The notes under the pieces were generated by a model, which saw only the letters and a program-made list of their open reading frames with translations, was not told the origin of the DNA and searched no databases. A DNA stretch of 64,000 nucleotides from Rattus norvegicus (Eukaryota > Chordata > Mammalia > Rodentia > Muridae), in the NCBI RefSeq assembly GCF_036323735.1, contig NC_086036.1, positions 18,642,064 through 18,706,063 of the forward strand. The letters are read 5' to 3'. This document shows positions 11,606 to 22,497 of this stretch, piece after piece (within the stretch, counting starts at the first letter, position 1; every line of letters starts with the position of its first letter). A program made the translations under genes and the position numbers.

Positions 11606-14313
11606 CACTTACATCATAGGTAAACAGCAGACAACACTATTTTGTTCTTGAGATTTCCATGGGACAACTGTGGATGCAGAGAAGCTGAAGAGAGTGCATG
11701 CCACTGCAGCTTACATAGAAGTCTCCAGAATAGAATCTATAAAGAACTAATTATTTAACAATCTTGATATTTTGGTCCCAGTACTGGGCCCTTTGAAACT
11801 TCTAGAATATAGGCCTCACTTTGTAGTAGTCTGTGGACTTCATCCTCTTCCAGTTCGATCACTAAAGGCCTTCTTCGATTTCTATGAAGGTAGAAAAATG
11901 GCTCTTCAGTGGAAGCACACCCTTTTCTCCCTTTAAATGTTCTTGAATAATTAGGTCACAAAATTCCATCTCAGAGCCTGAACTTTGTGGAGAATACGCT
12001 AGGGTTACAAAAGAGCATCCCACAACTTAGGCAGACCATTGATATTTATTGTCTACCAAAATAAATCCCTTTATGCTACAGCAAAATCTATGAAATAAGA
12101 ATACACCTAAGTGGGCATAGACCGCTTTTCTTTAGAAAGTATGCAAAAGAGAGAAAACGAAAACAATTTAAAAAATGAACAAACAATCAAAACATCATTT
12201 GAGAAGATTATTTTCATAGTTTCGCACCTTGATTTCTTTTCAATAGAGACTTCTCTTAATAGGATAAAGGAGACTGACCTAGGTACCGTCTCGAGCTGCA
12301 GGCCACCACCACTTAAGCTAGTTCTTATCACTCTGTGTTAATACAATAAGCCTATATAGCTGTCCCTATCTTAACTGGAGTTTGGGTCTTTGTCAAATAA
12401 GAAAGGATTCAACTTCACAATTTTCACCATATAGATAATTTCTTGTGAAAAAGTGAACAAGATCATAAAAATAAGTGTGGATAAGACTTGAACTCAGTAC
12501 GAAGAAACTTTCTGGCAGCACCACATAAGTATCTTTCGTATGATTGTTAGAGAATGAGAAAGATGGACAAAGGGTAAGGGAGGAAAAGAGAGAATGGAGA
12601 CAGCGAAGATAGAGATGGGGAGGGAAGAGATATAAAGAAAAGAAGAACATCGTCTGTTCTTTTGACCTCATCCGAACATCAGGGAGCATAGAACCATTAA
12701 AGTTTGTCACCAAATTAAAGTTTGTCGCCAAGAGATCTATTCATAATAAAAGTATGGAAAAGTTCAAAGATATGAAAGTAGGTCTTTTTGTTGCAGTTTA
12801 TAAAAACAGAGGCTTACTGTTTTGTTTTTATCAGATACAATGCAATCTTAATAAATGGGAAGAATGTGCCTATGGCCTGCTGTACACGGTCTCTGACTCT
12901 AAAGTACAACCCACATTAGATGGCAGTTAAGAAAATATCCTGTAGTCAATTGCCTTCTTTTGTTTGCATAGGAAATCAGGAATTGAAATAGCTTGTTAAA
13001 ATAACTCAGAGCTCCAGGGGCAGCAAACAGTTTCCAAAAAACAACACTCTGATGAGTTAAGCATAAGAAAATCAGCAATATATAGATTATATCATCCTTA
13101 ATGAATATGAGAGTTTCCAGAAGTTCAGTGGGCAATGATGCTATGAGGTGTACTTGAGCCCTAGGCACTGAAAGATTAATCTGATATTCTGAAATGGAAA
13201 CATATCTACATATCTGTGGCAGTCATGCAAAGCACTTCTTTTGTGTAGAGTTTTTTGGATGTGAAGACTAGAGTCTGTTTACTATGTTTTAGTATTTTCC
13301 ACATCTATTCAATGACCCAAATGCTCCATTTCATGCAGTTTAATCTCACACCAAAGGCCGTTAACGATCAGAGAATGGCTTCTGATTTTTTTCACAGTTT
13401 CCAATTGAAGCTGTAATAGATCCATATTCTATGTCTCTTACCAGGTGCTGTAAGAAATCACCATACTTCGTGCTGGGAGAGAGAATGCAGCAAAGGTCCA
13501 AGGCAGTAACTTCCAAGGCTTCTATCAATAGACAGAGATGATAAAAATAATCAGTTATGGGAAGCAGCATAAAGTGCCTTTGAGAAGAAACAGTGGTCAT
13601 TGCAATTCAACAGAAAAGCTCACAGAAAAAGGAGAGTAATAGAAAGTACTCCTCAGTGTTCTGAAACAGTTTATGGTGTTGGAGATGAGAGCTTCCTCAG
13701 AATCACACAGAATGTAGGAAATTCAGAAGTCAGAAAAATGTGTCCTGGACAGCACAGTAAAGGGACTTACTTCCGTTTAAGAGATAAGAAGTTTCTCCTC
13801 TAAAGGTAAAGAAAGGTATTTACAGTGTCTCAGTCAGAAAATACCGTAAACAAACAAATAATATTTAAGATTAGCAAGTCTTTATTACATATTTTTAGAA
13901 AAAAACTGTACTGCCCTAAGAACAATCAGTCAGATCATAGGGCTTTGGCATTGCAATGTAGATATTGGCTGCACTATAAAAATTCAGGCTGCTTGATTAC
14001 TAAAGTGAGGACAAAGTTCACTTGCAAAACTCATGGTGGGTCTCACTCTGCTCGTATGTTCTAGTTGCTATAGAAAATCTTGCCACAACTTCTCATTCTG
14101 CCCAAATGCCCACTCCAATTAAGAGAAAATGATGGGTTGGCGAGGAAGAGAGAAAGAGAATAATAGATTTATAGATTGATAGAAATTTACCATAAGAGGT
14201 AATAGGTCAATTATAAATAGATATTAGAGTACACATAGATGATATATCAACACAAATGGACAATAACAAGCAACCTAGATGGTAAAACAGTTGATAGATT
14301 ATAGACAACTGTT
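11606..14313. other. unrecognised intergenic sequence
   Basis: No recognised gene or transposon. The longest frames (112 codons at 12393-12731 minus, 89 at 12899-13168 minus, 79 at 13361-13600 minus) are typical of chance in this composition. The last contains CTGGTAAGA, which could mimic a splice donor, but no acceptor or family match supports it. Confidence 0.4.
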
Positions 14314-14361
14314 TGATAATAATAATAATAATAATAGATAGATAGATAGATAGATAGATAA
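14314..14361 (+). repeat. compound (AAT)n-(GATA)n microsatellite
   Basis: About six AAT units followed directly by about seven GATA units. Confidence 0.9.
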
Positions 14362-14574
14362 AAATTGATAAATTATGATCATAAAAAGAAAGACCCATAA
14401 AATTCTTACTTGTAGATTTAGCTCTGGGTCCAGCCTAGAGGAACTTGACTTAAGTCCATCTTTTACTGCCAAGGGCCATAGCGCTAAGTTGGAACACTTT
14501 TTAATAACATTTTATTTCCTATAAAGATCTTGATTCCCAGGGCCCTGTTTCACGCTCTTATTTTTTTCTTCTTC

Positions 14575-15149
14575 TTTTACTAAATATTTTTAAATTTACA
14601 TTTCAAATGTTATCCTCTTTCTATGTTTCCCCTTTGGAAACCCCCAACCCATTCTCCTGCCAGCCCCCTGCTTCTATGAGAGTGCTCCCCCACCCACCCT
14701 GCCACTCCCTCCTCCCTGCATTTCCCTACACTCGGGGCGGGGGTTGGGGGGGTGAAGGGAGGGGAACCAAGCCTTCCCAGAACCAAGAGCCTCTCTTCCC
14801 ATTGATGTCCGACAAGGCCATTCTGTGCTAGGTACATGGCTAGAGTCATGAATCCCTCCATGTGTCCTCTTTTGTTGGTAGTTTAGTTCCTGGAAACTCT
14901 GCGGGGTCTGGTTGGTTGGTATTGTTCTTTCTATGGTGTTACAAACCCCTTCAGCTCCTTCAGTCCTTTCTCTAACTCCTCCATTGGGGTACCCGTGCTC
15001 AGTCCAATGGTTTGGTGCAAGTATGCACTTCTGTATTTGCCAGATTCTGGCAGAGCCTCTCAGGAGACAGCTTTATCAGGCTCCTGTTAGCAAGCACTTC
15101 TTGGCATCCACAATCGTGTCTGGGTTTGATGTCCGTATATGGAATGACA
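14575..15149 (-). mobile_element. older L1 3'UTR fragment, minus orientation (first of two)
   Basis: Begins with the reversed L1 3' end (TTTACATTTCAAATGTTAT) and runs back through the C/T-rich complement of the polypurine tract and the 3'UTR (TGCACTTCTGTATTTGCCAG). It stops near 15149 without ORF2, so it is 5' truncated. A second L1 3' end starts immediately after it. Confidence 0.85.
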
Positions 15150-15600
15150 TTTTTTATTGGATATTTTTATTTACATTTCAAATGTTATCCCCTTTCCCGG
15201 GTTTCCATTCATAAACCCACCCATCGCATCCCACTCCCTCTTCTATGAGGGTATTCCCCATCTGACCAACCACCTCTTCCCACCTCCCCACACTGACATT
15301 CCACTAAATGGGGGGGGTTTCAACCTTGGCAGAACCAAGGGCTTCTATTCCCATTGATTTTCAACAAGGCCATCCTCTGCTACATATGCAGCTGGAGACA
15401 TGGGTCTGTCCATGTGTACTCTTTGGATAGTGGTTTATTACCTGGAAGCTCCGGTTCGTTGGTATTGTTGATCCCCCTTCTAAGAAGGACTGAAACATCC
15501 AAACTTTGGTTTTCCTTCTTTTTGAACTTCATGTGGTCTATTTTACTCTTAGGGGTCTTCAGTTCTATTAGTGTTCACTCTATAGGGGCTCATTAGATGG
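15150..15600 (-). mobile_element. older L1 3'UTR fragment, minus orientation (second of two)
   Basis: A new reversed L1 3' end (TATTTACATTTCAAATGTTA at about 15168) abuts the previous fragment. The 3'UTR is shorter than in the neighbour: the sequence jumps from the TTGGTATTGTTG segment near 15460 to the TTCTAAGAAGGACTGAAACA segment, implying an internal deletion of a few hundred bases. It ends near 15600, 5' truncated. Confidence 0.8.
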
Positions 15601-15761
15601 AATGGGCAGTTATCGTGTCAACCTCCTAACTTTTCTGAGTCCTTGCTTGATACACAGGGTCAGCCGTGGAAGTTAACATTCCTAATTCTTCTGAACCCCT
15701 TTGCTGTGAGCCATAGATGTATGTTCTATGCTTAGAGGTCACAGTTGGCCTTTTCTTTTCT

Positions 15762-15794
15762 TTCTGACTATCTTTCTTTCTCTCCCTCCCTCTC

Positions 15795-15826
<32 letters not shown>

Positions 15827-15854
15827 TCAGACTTTCTTTTTTCTTTCTCCCTGT

Positions 15855-15923
<69 letters not shown>

Positions 15924-15975
15924 GTCTCTCTCTGTCTCTCTCTCTGTCTCTCTGTCTCTCTCTGTCTCCTTTCTT
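15762..15975 (+). repeat. long polypyrimidine tract: (CTTT)n, (CT)n, (CTCTGT)n
   Basis: About 210 bp that is almost entirely C and T on the plus strand, from TTTC units through a pure CT run (about 15868-15918) to CTGT-interrupted CT. The leucine/serine-rich frames across it are simple-sequence artefacts. Confidence 0.95.
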
Positions 15976-16547
15976 TTGTTCCCTTAATTTCTCTTACTGT
16001 CAGCCAAGTGGTCCCTAATGGTCACTGTGAGTTTTTACAGATTAGAATTCTATACACAGAAGGAAGGTACTGACCACTAAGAGCTAACATTTTCTTACTA
16101 GGTGCCTACACAACTTCTAGTGATCGTGGAATACCAAAATTGTAAGTGTGCATGAATTGTTTCCTTTGGCCTACCTACAAAACTTTTCTGTGCTCACTTT
16201 ATGTGTAACTCCTGAGTCATTGTTTCAGCTGCCTGCACAGGTTTCTAGAGTTTCATTTTATTTTATTGTTATGAACCTTTTCAGTAGCTTGATGCCTCTA
16301 TGGTGCTGCTAGGTAGAATAAAATTTCAAAAATAACACATTTCTTCATTAATATTTTACAGCTTGTTTGGGGCATTTGAACACATTATTTTGAGATGAGG
16401 TCTAGACTGAGGGAGAGGTCAATGCTCAATCTTCAGCTAGCCTTTCTGGTTAGGGGCCAAAGTCATAAATATTTCTGGTGAAACTGCTGCTTGAGACCAT
16501 GAGATTCAGACTACAAGACTTTTGTTTATGGCCCTAGCAGAATCTTC

Positions 16548-16660
16548 CAATCTGTTTGGTTATAAGGAGAGAGTCACTCAGTGGAAATGGTCCCCACCCA
16601 GCCGGCATTCTTTAACACTTCTCAACTAGCTGAGCAGGGCCAGTGCAGTCCTTCATCAGG
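16548..16660 (+). repeat. dispersed direct repeat, copy 1
   Basis: Shares a run of matched blocks with 17530-17640: GTTTG near the start, TGGTCCCCAC against TGATCCCCAC, GGCATTCTTTAACAC against GGCATTCGATAACAC, and AGCTGAGCAG against AGCTAAGCAG. Identity is roughly 70-75 percent by eye. Confidence 0.55.
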
Positions 16661-17529
16661 TTCCCAGGGGCAGGACTCAAGCCTCTATTTGGATGATGCA
16701 GAAATCAGTTCGCATTCTCCTATGGAGTACTTTTGAGCTTTAACTAGGGTTCTTATTGTTTCTTGGACTACAGGAGGCTACGAGCCCCATAGCCTTTTGC
16801 AGATGATCGTCCAGTGAACTGCAGGCTCTGGCATCCTTGAACAGCTAACTGAATCTACGAAGTGAAGATAAGTGTGGATAGCTCATTTGCAGTGCAGGGA
16901 CAAGGAAAAACATATCAAAAATAGGGTAAAATCTGTGATAAATAATTAATATAGCCTCCAAATTCTCCCAGAGGTATTACTGTCACCCAACTACATTGTC
17001 CTCTAGATGATATAGTGTATGGCTGTGGCTTTAACCAAAGCTACCAAAGCTACCTTAGTTAAAGTCTCAGAAATATCAGAGGTGGTGTACATTCAAATTC
17101 TTTGTAGTGACTGCGATCCTGAGAGCTTTGGTAACCTCGTGTGCCCTCCTTGGGGCAGTTCCAGTTCTTTGGATGTCCCAGTTGTTGCAAGGTCTGTAGA
17201 ACTCAGCTGTTTGTTGGCCTCTGAGGCCATTCCGTTTCTTATGTATTCACCTCCCTCAGCCCCACGTGTTGCCACTGAGCCCATCAAGTGAATAACAACA
17301 AGAAAGAGAAAGCTGCCCTTGGGTTTCTGGCTGTGATGTGAACTCCCTGGCTCCGTCACCTCTGAGATACGGAGTGCTCACACTAACCTTAATTGGGTAG
17401 AGGGTTCAAACTCCCTTATATAATTTCCTATTTACAAACATTTCTACAAGTCTCAGAGGCAATATGAATACATGTTGAATTTTCAGCTGATTCTCAAGCC
17501 TCTGTTTTTACTTCTCATATTACAGGATG

Positions 17530-17640
17530 CAAATGTGTTTGTTTGTAAGAAGGAAGTCCAATAGGAATGATCCCCACAGAGCTGGCATTCGATAACACTC
17601 TTCAACCCAGCTAAGCAGAACCACATACAGCACTTTGTCA
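17530..17640 (+). repeat. dispersed direct repeat, copy 2
   Basis: Partner of 16548-16660, in the same orientation about 980 bp downstream. Similarity fades after the AAGCTTTG segment. Confidence 0.55.
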
Positions 17641-19067
17641 AGCTTTGTTTCTGGACCTATTTGTGCCATTTTCCATGTTCAGTGGTTAAAGACAGATTTG
17701 CGAGATATCAGGAAGGTTAAATCAGTAAGACAGGTGTCAACCCACTGTCTTAGGAGGCATAGTCAGAGTGAGTGGAGTTCCTGAATGTCCATGTGGGGGC
17801 TGCATAAGAGGTGGGAACTTACACTAAATTATTATCATCTAGTTATAGCTGGATCTGCCACTGTCCACCTGCATGGTGGTTGGGTGTGTCTATAGGGTAG
17901 AAAGACTGTACTCTTTCCTGTCTGCATGGCCTTCTCTGTCGGTTCTGGTTTCACTCAGTGAGGCTTCACTGAACATTGCATTTCCTGATTCAGAAAATGC
18001 ACATCTGCTGACATTCCTCCTAAGAATACTGCAGAACCCCAGGCAATTCTGGCATTCTAGGGCAATGATGAGATGACCTTTTGTGAAACTCACTTTAGAC
18101 CACAGTTCCATCTGCAAGTGACAGAGTGATGGCACTGAGTAACAGGTCAAGTCCAAGGGTAGTATTCAATGTCAGGCCATGGCAGATGTGACTTCATGTC
18201 TTTGCGAAGTGTTCACTGTAGCAGACTTCCCGTGTGTTCATTCAGGTAGGCACATACTCGTTCACAGTCACATACAGGATTGAGGAAGTGCAGCCAAATG
18301 TTGAGTTGAAACACAGGTGCAGTGTGTTTCTGAGCTCTATCTTTTGGCAAACCTATTTAGTTAGTATATGTGGGACAATATTTGTGTGTGGGATCAGTTT
18401 AGCCTGGCAAGGGCTCAAAAGTATAGAAGGGCCTACCATGGAAACAAAACCCATTTGTGAGTCAGGTTTCAATGGTGACAAATACCTACATATGTCAGGT
18501 AGAAGAAGGGGGTTCTTTGGCTCCTACTTCAGAGGACTGAGTCTATCAGTCTTGTGTACATCAGCGTGTGCTGGAGGCAGGCCTTCAATATCCCAGTAGA
18601 TTGCCTGGTAAACTCTTGGTGGCCAGGAAAAATCAGCAAGGGGTACAGTATGTCAGCATACCAAGATTTCTGATTCTCCTGTTTCCTCTATCTAGGTCCA
18701 CAGAAATCAGTGATACCCAAGTTTAGAGCAGCTCTTCCATCTCTGTGACTGTCCCTTGTGCCAAAAATCTCTGCAAACAACCTCCAGATGCTGAAAAGTG
18801 ACTACCGATCTCCTAAAAAAATTTCACACCAATCAAATGGATAATTGTGATGAGTAGTGCCAGACACAGGAGAAATTTTAACTACTGGGACTGCTAAGGA
18901 AAAAGGACCACTAGTTGAAGGCCCATGTCAACTACCGTGTGAGCAATTCCTTCTCATGGAAGACCTTTTAAAAATAATAAAAGCGCAAAGGCTATATCTC
19001 GTTGATGAACTGCTTGTCTAGCATTAGTAGGGCCTTAGATTCAACCATAGTGAAATATACCCAAACA

Positions 19068-19068
19068 A

Positions 19069-19109
<41 letters not shown>

Positions 19110-19531
19110 CATACAGACACAGACACACATATGTGTAAAAATATACACAGCCATATTCTGCATATAGACACATACACATTTGATACAAATATAAAGACAC
19201 ATAAACAGACAAACATACAATATACATATACATATGCATATACATTCACATATACACAGAAACACATGCATGCAGGCATAAATATACAAACATACATACA
19301 CATACATATATATAAGTGTACATACCAATACATACATCTACAAACACATAAAAAACATATATGTACATACATGTATATATACATGTACACATGCATATAC
19401 ACATATACAATTACACAAATAAACATGTATACTCATAAATAGCTACATGTACAAGAATATATACATATAAACAAATATAAATATACACACTTGTAATCAC
19501 ATATACACACATACACATACACAAACACACA

Positions 19532-19570
<39 letters not shown>
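19068..19570 (+). repeat. CA-rich microsatellite field
   Basis: Two pure (AC)n cores (about 19071-19106 and 19538-19569) bracket about 430 bp of degenerate ACAT, ACATAT and ACAC units. The threonine/histidine/tyrosine-rich frames on both strands are artefacts of the repeat. Confidence 0.95.
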
Positions 19571-19573
<3 letters not shown>

Positions 19574-20825
19574 GTAGGTAGCTTCATGAAATCCACTGAG
19601 AGAAACTCTTCCCAGGCATCAAGGACAGTGCCTCTGCTGCCACTGAAGAATGTTTATCCTGAGCCCCCAAGAAGGTAACTGGAAGCTCTAAGTCCCAGAA
19701 ACACAGAATCAAACATTGTCAGTCGAATAACATCAGGACTGGGATGTACTTACCAGGATGGTGAGAGCAGCAACAGAGAAGAGCAGTTCTTTATCAGCCC
19801 ATGCTGAGGCTGGTGGCTTCCTGAAGTCAGACGAAGCCATGACTTCCTGAAGGGTAGAACTGTCCACCATGCATGTCCTTCAAGTGTACCTTCTGAGGCC
19901 TCATAGGATAGAGTTTGGCAGAAAATTCTGCCTAAGGAGACAGCACGAGCCCTGGAATGGTACTAGGGTAATGGGCTATCCAGGCAAGGGGCAATAAAAC
20001 TGGAAAACTGTAAGGTTAAACAACCTGCACTTTCTTAAATATATTGAGTAATTGAATGTCATTACATTTCAAAGGTTTAAGTAGTTCAAGAGTAGTTACA
20101 GAAATAGTTTTCAAAGCATAACCTTGGAGGAAAGAGCACTGTGATCTGGACTAATATATGCCCAAGTAGGACCTTGAGTAGGGTTCTGCAACTGTTCGAA
20201 TGCTAGCTTACTCCTACTTCAATACTGAGTCTGGACTTAAATATGCTAGTATAAATAGAGAGTAGCAAGGACTGTGTGCTCCTTTTTTGGCATTACAGGA
20301 CAAAGATGAGAGTTCTTTAATGCCCAATGAATTTATAACCTATTTCCTAATCCATAAGGACAAAATGCTACTGTTTTTAAAGTAATTCTGCAGGAAAACT
20401 GTGTCTCATAATGGACTCTGAAAGCATCCTAGTTCACCCTCATCTTGCCAAAGCATTGGCATCCTAAAAAAGTCAATGGAAGAGTAGACATTCTAAAACA
20501 TAGAAAAATAATATCTCATGGTCAACTCATGGAAGATCATAGATTTTAAAGAAAATTTCAAGCCTTTCTGTGATTAGTGGAAATGTTTTATGTATTAGTG
20601 TCAAAGAGGGGGAGGGGAAACAATTAGACCAAAAATATAAACAGGAAGGTTATCTTTCAACACAATAGAAGACCCTTTGTTTTCTGCTTCTGTTAATGCA
20701 GGACATTTATGGTCAATTTTGAAGAAAGAAAACCAGGTAAGAAAAAAAACTAAGCTTTTCATTATCTAGATAAAATTATAGAATTGACCTAATTCATGAA
20801 ATAAGCATATGAATGAAAATATAAA
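19571..20825. other. mostly unrecognised sequence containing one candidate exon
   Basis: No interspersed repeat was recognised. The minus-strand candidate coding exon at 19754-19870 lies here and is described separately. Confidence 0.4.
19754..19870 (-). CDS. candidate first coding exon, unidentified gene
   Basis: I do not recognise this. On the minus strand an in-frame TGA (19882-19880) is followed by ATG at 19870 and by a second in-frame ATG at 19840 with a strong context (G at -3, G at +4). The frame gives 39 codons, or 29 from the second ATG, and meets CTG|GTAAGT at 19754/19753, a near-consensus splice donor in phase 0. The peptide is hydrophilic (for example FRKPPASAWADKE) and turns hydrophobic just before the donor (LLFSVAALTIL), as a signal anchor split by an intron would. 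Without splicing the frame stops six codons later. No partner exon was found upstream or downstream, so it may be a chance arrangement or a decayed exon. Confidence 0.22.
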
Positions 20826-21035
20826 TGTCAGGCTTAGTATGGTACTGTACATTTTTAATAATAGCACCCAGGGGGCATAAGCAGAAGGATCTCTGTGACT
20901 CCAACCCAATCTCATCTATATTGTGAGTTTCCAGGACAGGCAGGGATACATAGTGAGACCCTGTCTCAAAAAGCAAAAACAAGGACAAAACAACAACAAT
21001 AACAACAACTAACGAACAAACAAAAATAAAGAAAA
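20826..21035 (+). mobile_element. B1 SINE, plus orientation
   Basis: 7SL-derived rodent SINE, diverged. B1 landmarks in order are AATAGCACCCAGG (AATCCCAGCACT region), GCAGAAGGATCTCTGTGA, GAGTTTCCAGGACAGGCAGG, ATACATAGTGAGACCCTGTC and an A-rich tail of CAAAAACAA/AACAAC units to about 21035. Confidence 0.85.
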
Positions 21036-21570
21036 TATAAACAACAAATAGCTCAGATGTTGGTGTTTCCTTCAGCAGACGCCATCCAAACAAGATTGCC
21101 TGTGGTGCCAATCTAGGTGCTGTGACTGTCCCCATTGCTTATAAACAACCACCGTGGGCAGATCCTGACAAAAATTTCCTTTAAATATGAATGCAACTAA
21201 GTTTCATTGACAGTTTCATATAAATAATCAAGGATAATAAATGCGCTATACATATTTTTAAATATTTAAATATTAACTACTTTTCTCTTGCAATTTCTAA
21301 TGTCTCCCAGTATATAGTCATTGTATATTAATGGTAGAAAACATTCCAAAAACAATCTTCAGACAGCAATAATACAAATGTAATTCATGTACAGATAATA
21401 TATGAATGTCACCATGTGATCTCAAGTCACCATTTGCTTTAAGAATACCATGTGTGTGGCTAGGGATCTTTGAGAGAGGCTTGTTTTTTTCTGTCAACAA
21501 TAGCTATCTATACCATGGAAATGTCATTTCAAACAAGCTTTTTGTCTTGGGACATGTTAGGAGTGACACT

Positions 21571-21614
<44 letters not shown>

Positions 21615-22497
21615 GCATATATATGTATATAGATTGTATGCACACATGCAATATATACTCACTTGTATAATGTATATGCTCCTATATAATATATAGAGAA
21701 TATGTATAGTTTACATATATGTATGAAGGGGGACTTTAAAATTTAATAAAGAATAAGTGTTTCAGCCATGGAAAATTGAGCTACTTTACTAATGCAAGCT
21801 GAAATCATATTTTAAGCTGCATCATTAATTTTATCTTATAAAATAGTTCTAGAAGAATAAGAGTTTTTTTTTTTCTTTAGGGAAGTCCGAGACTTAATTT
21901 TTTTTTTAGAGCCACAGCCCGACAATTTTATTGTTCTGACTAGTGAAAAATGATAGTTTTGCTCTTTTTTTTTTTTGCAGTGGTGTCTGGAGCAAAGTTA
22001 TAATGATCAGTCCCAAATGAGTGTACCAAAGGCTGTAGGCCATCACTGGGGACAACTAAGCCTAGTTTTTATAACTGTTTAAGCATGGCAGAGGAGTTTT
22101 CATTTGTTTGCTGACTTCTCGCAAAAGGAACTGCAGGAAGATTAATGAGAAATCTAGACAAATTCATCAAGTGTGCATTTCAGAGCAGAGGCTACCATTC
22201 TATGGCTCCTATTTTCTTTGTAACTGTAATAATAAATTGAATTTTCTAATAATTCAGCAAATGTTTACAGAACATTTTTCTGTATGCTTTTCTCTGGAGA
22301 AGACACCAACCTGTTTCCTAATAGTTAATGTCCTTTTGTACACAATTTTAAGGGAACTTACAGAATATATCAAAGGTCAAGAAAGACAGCCACACTTACT
22401 ACCACACCATGGGCACAATCTGAGGTAGCGTTTGTAGAGACAGGATTTCAACAGAGGAGAAAGTTGGGTAAACAAGAATAATGGTATTGAAAATTTC
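21036..22497. other. unrecognised AT-rich sequence
   Basis: Nothing recognised except the (AC)n tract listed separately and scattered A/T homopolymers (21865-21980). Confidence 0.4.
21576..21612 (+). repeat. (AC)n then (AT)-rich microsatellite
   Basis: About 16 AC units followed by ATATATGCATATATATG. Confidence 0.9.

Larger units (their letters stand above)
15976..19067. other. unrecognised sequence with an internal dispersed repeat
   Basis: No known gene or transposon was recognised in this 3.1 kb. It contains the pair of related segments at 16548-16660 and 17530-17640 (listed separately), which suggests an old LTR-type or segmental repeat I cannot name. Frames up to 121 codons (18234-18599 plus) show no family signature. 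Confidence 0.4.

Noticed and set aside
13361..13600. 79-codon minus frame containing CTGGTAAGA
   Set aside because: Single donor-like match, no acceptor, no recognised homology; frames of this size are expected by chance here.
15728..16018. 96-codon serine/leucine-rich frame
   Set aside because: Pure product of the CT/CTTT repeat.
17093..17359. 88-codon minus frame with a signal-peptide-like SFLFLVVIHLMGSVA
   Set aside because: The listed start is GTG, not ATG; no convincing upstream acceptor in this frame and no recognised family.
18992..19442. 146- and 144-codon frames on both strands
   Set aside because: Both are translations of the CA/ACAT microsatellite field.
19754..19870. leader exon of a CEACAM/PSG-type gene
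   Set aside because: General layout is similar, but the intron phase is 0 rather than 1 and no immunoglobulin exon was seen nearby.
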